The position numbers were made by a program, and so were the translations under genes. This document shows, piece by piece, positions 58,861 through 64,000 of a stretch of 64,000 nt of DNA. How positions within the stretch are numbered: the stretch's first letter is position 1; every line of letters starts with the position of its first letter. Location: positions 10,522 to 74,521 of the forward strand of contig BCIM01000015.1 of assembly GCA_039545315.1 (NCBI GenBank). The letters are read 5' to 3'. The notes beneath the pieces were generated by a model. That model made no database searches and was not told the DNA's origin. It saw only the letters and a list, made by a program, of their open reading frames with translations. The stretch is from Kondoa malvinella. Its lineage: Eukaryota; Basidiomycota; Agaricostilbomycetes; Agaricostilbales; Kondoaceae.

Positions 58861-59668
58861 TCAAGTCACGCTGTTGATAGAAGGGAATGAACCAACAAGT
58901 CTCAAATGTCTCCACCAACTTGTTCTCGCCTCGTGGTTTCCCTTGCCATCCGCACTATCTCGACTCTCGCTCTCTTCAGCCTTTCTCATCCTCTCGTCGC
59001 CGTCTCTCACGAGTCTTGCCCTCTTCGGCGGTGAACTCAAGCCCCAATACAAGCGAGTACTTAGAGGACTCCCTTCAAACAGCTCTATCTCCATAGGCAT
59101 TGAACCTAAATAGTCCATCAATCTATTCAACGGTCTTTTCTTTGCAGCCGCAGTAGTATTGTTCCCTTTCGTTTCTACAGCCGAAGCGTTAGTCATTACT
59201 TGAACCTCGGACGCATTCATTTGAGCATAATGACCGTGCAGAGGTTGTTTAGGAATAGTGACGGCGGATAGACTTGATGCCGAGAGCCAACAGCGGGTAG
59301 TCAGGACGTCCAAGGCTGAGTTTGCTGGTGCGAGGTTAAAGGAGCATGATGCGAAGAGGAAGCCTATTGTGAGAAGAGTGCAGTATACACTGGTATGTGG
59401 ATTAGACATCTTGGCCTAGAGCAGTGGGCAGAGACGCACCATGGCCGATGCAGCAGTATAGCAGCTACAAAGATGAGAAAGACCAAGGAAGGTGGAGCAA
59501 TAGGGAAAGGAAGCAGTAACAGAGGGACTGCATAGAAGTAGCAATGGTTCAGAAGAGATGACATAGCCAAAGGGAGCGAAGACTGACTGAAGTATCTGGG
59601 CACGGCAAGGCAGTGAGCAGCTGTTCGAGAAGCCAACGACAGAGGACTCACCTGAGGCAAAACATCAT
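58861..59668 (-). CDS. Small membrane protein of unknown function
   Basis: No family recognised. Exons 59668-59652, 59595-59440 and 59389-58861 join in frame to 233 residues. The N-terminal 85 residues are strongly hydrophobic, with two or three membrane passes (HCYFYAVPLLLLPFPIAPPS, LVFLIFVAAILLH, YCTLLTIGFLFASCSF). The rest is soluble, with ITIPK-type and GHYAQMNASEVQVMT segments, then KKRPLNRLMDYLGSMPMEIE and a basic tail. The soluble half looks conserved in character, with few low-complexity runs, so I think the gene is real. Its function cannot be read. It is divergent from the Rab gene (183 bp). Confidence 0.6.
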
Positions 59669-59851
59669 TAATTGCTAAGCAGCGTACTGCTGCGCTGTGA
59701 TCTTGTCGCTCCTTTGGCTGTCTTGAAGCAACCGAGCGTCAAACGGGCTTGGACCTAGCCAACGACTCTGCCAGATATCCGTGGCTGCTGCGATATACCC
59801 AGCTACTCTAGCTATACACCCACCTGGTTGATTACCCTGAAGTAAAGAGAG

Positions 59852-61161
59852 ATGAACGGCCAGACAGAGCAGACAAAGGCGAGAGTTGCAAAGGTCGTCA
59901 TTATAGGGGACGCGGCAACAGGCAAGACTTCATTGCGCAACAGCTGGCTACATGGTCCTTCTGCTTTCAAGCAGCAATACAAGAGTGTGTTCTCTGTGTT
60001 TCGTGTCGCGACATGGCCTAATCTCGAGAAACCAGCTACTATCGGTGCAGATTTCTATACAAAGAAGGTAGAAACGGATGAAGGACCTTTGAGCATGGCA
60101 GTCTGGGATACGGCAGGTGCAGAACGCTTCAAATCACTAGGCGCGGCATTCTAGTGTGTGTCCTTATAATTACAATAGCTACATACTGAGTACAAAGGCA
60201 GCAGAGGAGCAGACGCAGTCATCATTGTCTTTTCCATCATTGACCAAGCTAGCTTGAGGAATGTCGCTACTTGGTATAGCGAATTCAAAGCGCGAGCACC
60301 AGTCGAAGATGGGCGAGAAGGGGAAATGACTTGGGTCTGCGTAGCCAACAAGCTTGATCTCGCTCAAGGAAGGGAATCAGTATCTCAAGAAGAAGCCCAA
60401 GACTTGCTCAACAGCCTACTTCCGCCTTCTGAAGACGGAGATGTAACTCCTCGAGTTCAAGAAAATGGCCTGCCCGAAGAAGTATCCGCTCCGCCCAACT
60501 ACTCAACGCAAGATGCGCTCAAGCAGAACGACCAGCACCCGCTGCATAAAGTGAACCTGCCTTCTTCCTCTTCTCCTGAATCACTTGAATCGCCCTTGAC
60601 AAAACGAGGTCGCATAACGTCAATCAAATCAATCGACATTACTCCTTCCTCTCTACGACATTCTTCTTCTACAACAACAGGCAATTCAATCTATCATACA
60701 CCAGCCGGTTCTATATCCTATTCAGACGAGAACGATTCGACCATAAAGCTACCAGGCGGATTGAATGGCCTACCTCAATCAGCAGAACCGGAAGATCTAG
60801 AGTTGGATGTAGAGACCAGACCTTGCTCGCCTATTCCGCCGCCTATAGAAGTGCTTGATGACCAGATACACAAGAGTAGGAAGCCGTACGATGGCATCAA
60901 GTTGTTTTTCACGTCTGCTAGGAATGGCCAAGGTGTGGCTGTATGTATGCTTGATGCGACTGTTGATTGCACTGACGGATGACGCAGGACCCATTCGAAT
61001 ACGCTGCTCGGCATATCATGGAGCGCTTCTCGCATCAGCAATCACAACAAACGGAAATGGATGGGTTCACATTGGACAATGTCAGGGGTGGGGGCAGTAC
61101 AGCTGTGAAGGTAGGAGATCCGCCTGGTGCGATCAGAAAGGGTTGGAGGGGATGCTGCTAG
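59852..61161 (+). CDS. Atypical Rab GTPase, Rab7-like, with large insert
   Basis: Exons 59852-59984, 60036-60153, 60202-60940 and 60988-61161 give 387 residues, against about 205 for most Rabs. G motifs: P-loop VVIIGDAATGKTSL, switch I QQYKTTIGADFYTKKV, switch II VWDTAGAERFKSLGAAFYRG, G4 VANKLD, G5 FFTSARNG. The RabF and switch sequences are closest to Rab7/Ypt7. The catalytic Gln of DTAGQE is Ala (codon 60119-60121). About 150 extra residues, rich in Ser, Pro and acidic residues, sit between NKLD and TSA. The C-terminus ends KGWRGCC, a dicysteine prenylation site. Expected action: membrane-bound switch in endosome/vacuole traffic. With Gln missing, intrinsic and GAP-driven hydrolysis should be weak (inference). 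Confidence 0.9.
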
Positions 61162-61245
61162 ATGTGTACATTCCATTCGTTTGTTATTCCAAGTACCTGT
61201 ACAACAGCAGAAAGATACCAATACATCTAAAATATGAAAGTCCTT

Positions 61246-63426
61246 TCACTCGTATGCGTATCCATTAGCAGATTCATTCAACTTCAACTCTTCCCCTTCC
61301 AGAGTGATCCAATCCTGGCCTGCATCGTTGGTATATAGCATTCCTTGATCGAAGAAGTTTGGTACGTTTCCAAACAGCGGTGTAGAGCCGGAAGGAGGTC
61401 CGCAAGTGGTAGCAGGCGAGACCTGGGCAGAAGCAGATTGAGCTTGGTTCGGCCAATCAGTGAGGTCGTAGGTTGGATCCAGACCAGCTGGAGAAAAGAA
61501 CGAGGCGTTGCTGTGGTATGAATCGATACTGCTGACGGCAGTCATTGCGGCTGCTTCGAGAGGCATAGGATCGTCAATCCATTGGAATCCAGAGAGACAT
61601 GCTGAATCGCTGCCCTCATTGATGGCCATTGTTTGCATATGATGAGGTAGTTGGCCAGAGACCGAAGTATTCAGATTATGTTCTGGCCATCCCGGGACTG
61701 GGTTGTGCGTGCGAGCCGGCGAAGGCGGAACACTGTTTTTGCCTGAATTCTGCAGCATCTGGAGCAGTTCACTTTGACTGGTCGATCTGCCATTTCGAGA
61801 AGTGTCGCTAAAATTGCTCGAGACGCTGCGTCCAAGTTGGTTTGATATAGTAGACTGGTTCAGCATTGGATCCAAAGCAAATGGTGTATTAGGGTAGCTG
61901 TATGGGAACGCCATTGGAGTAAGAGGACTGGGCTGAGCTGATACTGGGAAATATTGTCTGGTGTGTTCTGGAGAAGATAAATCGCTGAAAGTCTGCGAAT
62001 AGCCGCCAGGGCTACACGGTATAGTTTGATCCGGTATTTGTGAGAATGTGTTGGTATTGTAGGCTGTTGAGAAGGATTGCATGGACATCGAAGGCTGCTG
62101 AGATGAGACAGAAGTTGGGTTGCTGAAGGGGTCGCTTGATGCATCAAAAGCGAATTGAGATACAAAGCAAGATAAGTCATCTTGCTGCTGAGATCCAGTG
62201 GTGGACGAAGGAGGTGTTGATTTGGCTAGGCTTCGCTTGGAAGCAGACTTGGCTGGACTTCTCGGTTTCTTAGGTGACGCAGCATTGCTACTGGCCCCTT
62301 TGCGTTGCGGCGCGAATCTGTAGTCTGTAGAAACAATTGGAGATTGTTGTGTATGCGTGATAAGCGACTTACCAGGATGAAGTTGCGCATGTTCAGCCTT
62401 TCTCGTTTCTGCCAAACCTTCATAATGCGCCTTCACTTCTGGCTTTTCATTCCTCCAAAGTGCACCGATCATTTTCGATATGTCTGCCTGCAACCTTCCA
62501 GCCAATGCTGGATCATCCTTGAGCTCAGCAATCTTGTTTGAGCGATACAGGATCCATGCGTTAGGCGGTCGAGTAACGTGGATTGGCTTGTCGCCATTTC
62601 CACTCATAGCCAGTTGCGGTGTGCCTTTAGCTGGCTGACGTTTCCGAATGCGCTTGGGACCTTTCGGCGTATATGGCTCGAGATCCGGGAAGAGCGTCGA
62701 GATGTCTGTGGTGCTAGAAGGGAGCGGTGGAGCTGAGACTTCTTTGTGTACCGGTAGATCAGGAGTTGAGCCTAGTGCATTGATTAGCGGTAGCGAAGAA
62801 GCTGGCGCTGACTGGCGAAGCATTGGTATCGGTCGAATTGGCCTTGGTGCATGCAGTACTTGTGGCGCGAAAGAGCGAGAGAAGTCCAAAGCAGGAGCTG
62901 ATAGAGGTTGTTGCTGGAAAGCTGAAAAGTCAAAGTGACCTGCAGGGGTGTTGGGCATTGACATGGCCGAGTTCATAAAGCCGCCAGCCTGAAACTGTTG
63001 GCTAAGCGGAGAAGGGGAAGGCGGCCCTTCATAGCATCTGCCAAACAGTGATTCCGGTAGCGAGTTGAAGTTGTCTAGCTCTAGACCAAGTCCGATAGCT
63101 GAATCACTGGAGGCTGAAACAGACTCCATACGAGAAGCCTTAGTCGGACTGGCTTCTGGATGGATATCTTGAGAAGGCTTTCGCTTCGTCGACTGCTTCA
63201 ATTGACTTATGACCGGCTGACACGGAGCCTCATTGGATGGATGCTGCTTTTGTGATCGACTTGCTGGCCTGCCAGACTCGCTTTGCACGGTCTTGGCTCC
63301 CTTCGAGGCGGCCCTAGGGGAAGAGGCAGATACTGGTTGGTCTGGAGAAGGCTCGCGAGGAGGTGGTGGATAGCCAGACATGCCGACTCGTCTGCGAGTA
63401 CGTTGCATGCTGCTGTTGCAAGCCAT
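61246..63426 (-). CDS. HMG-box transcription factor, Prf1/Ste11-like
   Basis: Exons 63426-62373 and 62324-61246 give 710 residues; the 48-nt intron is in frame but its removal restores LHPDYRFAPQRKG. One MATA-type HMG box lies at about residues 275-350: HVTRPPNAWILYRSNKIAEL, QADISKMIGALWRNEKPEVK, AHYEGLAETRKAEHAQLHPD. Everything else is low complexity, rich in Ser, Pro, Gln and Asn, as in activation domains. In basidiomycetes such single-box proteins (Prf1, Mat2) switch on mating genes; in others they serve different roles. The assignment to mating control is inference. A later start (63408 or the Met of MSGYPPPPREP) is possible, since the bases before 63409 look like an intron acceptor. Confidence 0.88.
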   Translation of the reverse strand: MACNSSMQRTRRRVGMSGYPPPPREPSPDQPVSASSPRAASKGAKTVQSESGRPASRSQKQHPSNEAPCQPVISQLKQSTKRKPSQDIHPEASPTKASRMESVSASSDSAIGLGLELDNFNSLPESLFGRCYEGPPSPSPLSQQFQAGGFMNSAMSMPNTPAGHFDFSAFQQQPLSAPALDFSRSFAPQVLHAPRPIRPIPMLRQSAPASSLPLINALGSTPDLPVHKEVSAPPLPSSTTDISTLFPDLEPYTPKGPKRIRKRQPAKGTPQLAMSGNGDKPIHVTRPPNAWILYRSNKIAELKDDPALAGRLQADISKMIGALWRNEKPEVKAHYEGLAETRKAEHAQLHPGKSLITHTQQSPIVSTDYRFAPQRKGASSNAASPKKPRSPAKSASKRSLAKSTPPSSTTGSQQQDDLSCFVSQFAFDASSDPFSNPTSVSSQQPSMSMQSFSTAYNTNTFSQIPDQTIPCSPGGYSQTFSDLSSPEHTRQYFPVSAQPSPLTPMAFPYSYPNTPFALDPMLNQSTISNQLGRSVSSNFSDTSRNGRSTSQSELLQMLQNSGKNSVPPSPARTHNPVPGWPEHNLNTSVSGQLPHHMQTMAINEGSDSACLSGFQWIDDPMPLEAAAMTAVSSIDSYHSNASFFSPAGLDPTYDLTDWPNQAQSASAQVSPATTCGPPSGSTPLFGNVPNFFDQGMLYTNDAGQDWITLEGEELKLNESANGYAYE

Positions 63427-64000
63427 GAGCACTCACAACCATCAGTATAGTATAGAGAGCACGTACCCTTCGTCTGAAGCCCTTAAGTTCTATGCAAAAG
63501 TGCTGTAGAGCAGACAGAACAGAAGACTAGGTTCGAGCGAGAGCAAGTTGATGCGACTTTGACGCTCGGTGTCCTAGTGAATGCCTTGACTGATGTGCAA
63601 ACGAAGGCAGCTCTATGAGCATTTCTACCCAAATGTAAACAAGCTGACTGAGCTCACAAGACGACAAAGGATCTTCAATCTGTCGGAGAGCGGACGACTG
63701 ATATGTCAAAGGAAATAGCAGGAGCCACAAGACTCAGATGCGTCTCGCGGCCTGCATTGAAGAGGAAAGCCAGAACACAACAAAAGACCTAGATGTCCTT
63801 CCTCAACGCACGGATCATTCATGTTGCACAGACCTTCCTGAGCCGGCAACGATGGATCAAATCTGGCCTGAGAGCTTTGGGCAAGACCAAGCGTTGCTGT
63901 AGTGCAGCAAAATGGCATGCTGACGTATGTCATACATCCGGTCGTTCGTGATGAAAGGAACAAGAAGTGATTCCAGTGCATAGACTCGTTCATGCGCGTC
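63427..64000. other. Promoter side of the HMG-box gene, no supported gene
   Basis: A minus-strand frame at 63706-63993 has no recognisable domain and no splice partner, and I do not call it. The stretch likely holds the 5' UTR, possibly with an intron just before the start codon, and the promoter of the HMG gene. ACAAAGGA occurs at about 63664, close to the ACAAAGGGA box bound by Prf1-type factors. Confidence 0.4.

Noticed and set aside
63706..63993. 95-codon minus-strand frame at the right edge
   Set aside because: No domain, and placed in the promoter side of the HMG gene. It could be part of a gene cut by the window edge, but nothing supports that.

Overview
The window is nuclear DNA of a fungus, almost certainly a basidiomycete yeast or dimorph. 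Genes are packed about one per 2 kb. Nearly all are cut by short introns (mostly 45-60 nt) with GT-AG ends and a TTGAC, CTGAC or CTAAC branch-like motif. The gene set is eukaryotic: SAGA, COP9 signalosome, cullin-4, HOPS, TRAPP, U4/U6 snRNP and cytochrome c heme lyase. A trifunctional TRP1, a RIC8-type G-alpha factor and a MATA_HMG-type HMG-box regulator fit a filamentous or dimorphic basidiomycete. The genus cannot be fixed from the sequence alone. Exon structures were built by hand: exons were joined so that frames stay open and conserved family motifs are restored, and for many genes the exon lengths sum exactly to whole codons.

Layout. 1-2554: no supportable gene; it holds a tandem 43-bp-period repeat and two back-to-back inverted repeats. 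2.5-5.0 kb: unrecognised multi-exon gene. 5.1-7.7 kb: TRP1. 7.8-10.3 kb (minus): MRPL16 and HFI1/ADA1. 10.5-18.0 kb (plus): BRCT protein, RFC1 and an ELL-like protein. 18.6-20.8 kb (minus): BET1 and CSN6. 21.1-23.1 kb (plus): low-complexity/coiled-coil protein. 23.1-30.6 kb (minus): VPS18, ERG4 and TRS33. 30.7-36.1 kb (plus): UBR1. 36.3-41.2 kb (minus): CUL4 and PRP3. 41.4-44.1 kb (plus): SCYL2-like pseudokinase. 44.1-44.8 kb (minus): cytochrome c heme lyase. 44.9-45.6 kb (plus): RPB9. 47.0-49.4 kb (minus): FRS1. 49.6-52.6 kb (plus): RIC8 and HAP3. 52.7-53.7 kb (minus): four-TM protein. 53.8-55.7 kb (plus): DCS1 and a CPD1-like cyclic phosphodiesterase. 55.9-57.9 kb (minus): VAC1. 58.0-58.6 kb (plus): CHY zinc-finger protein. 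58.9-59.7 kb (minus): small membrane protein. 59.9-61.2 kb (plus): unusual Rab GTPase. 61.2-63.4 kb (minus): HMG-box regulator.

Many neighbours are divergent pairs sharing very short promoters (TRS33/UBR1 51 bp, heme lyase/RPB9 58 bp). Two functional themes recur. One is endosome/vacuole and Golgi traffic (BET1, VPS18, TRS33, SCYL2-like, VAC1, Rab). The other is ubiquitin/cullin control (CSN6, VPS18 RING, UBR1, CUL4). Whether these groupings mean anything is unproven.

The most unusual gene is the Rab at 59852-61161. It has Rab7-like switch regions, alanine in place of the catalytic glutamine, and about 150 extra low-complexity residues between the NKxD and SAK-type motifs. No CRISPR, tRNA, rRNA or intact transposon was seen.
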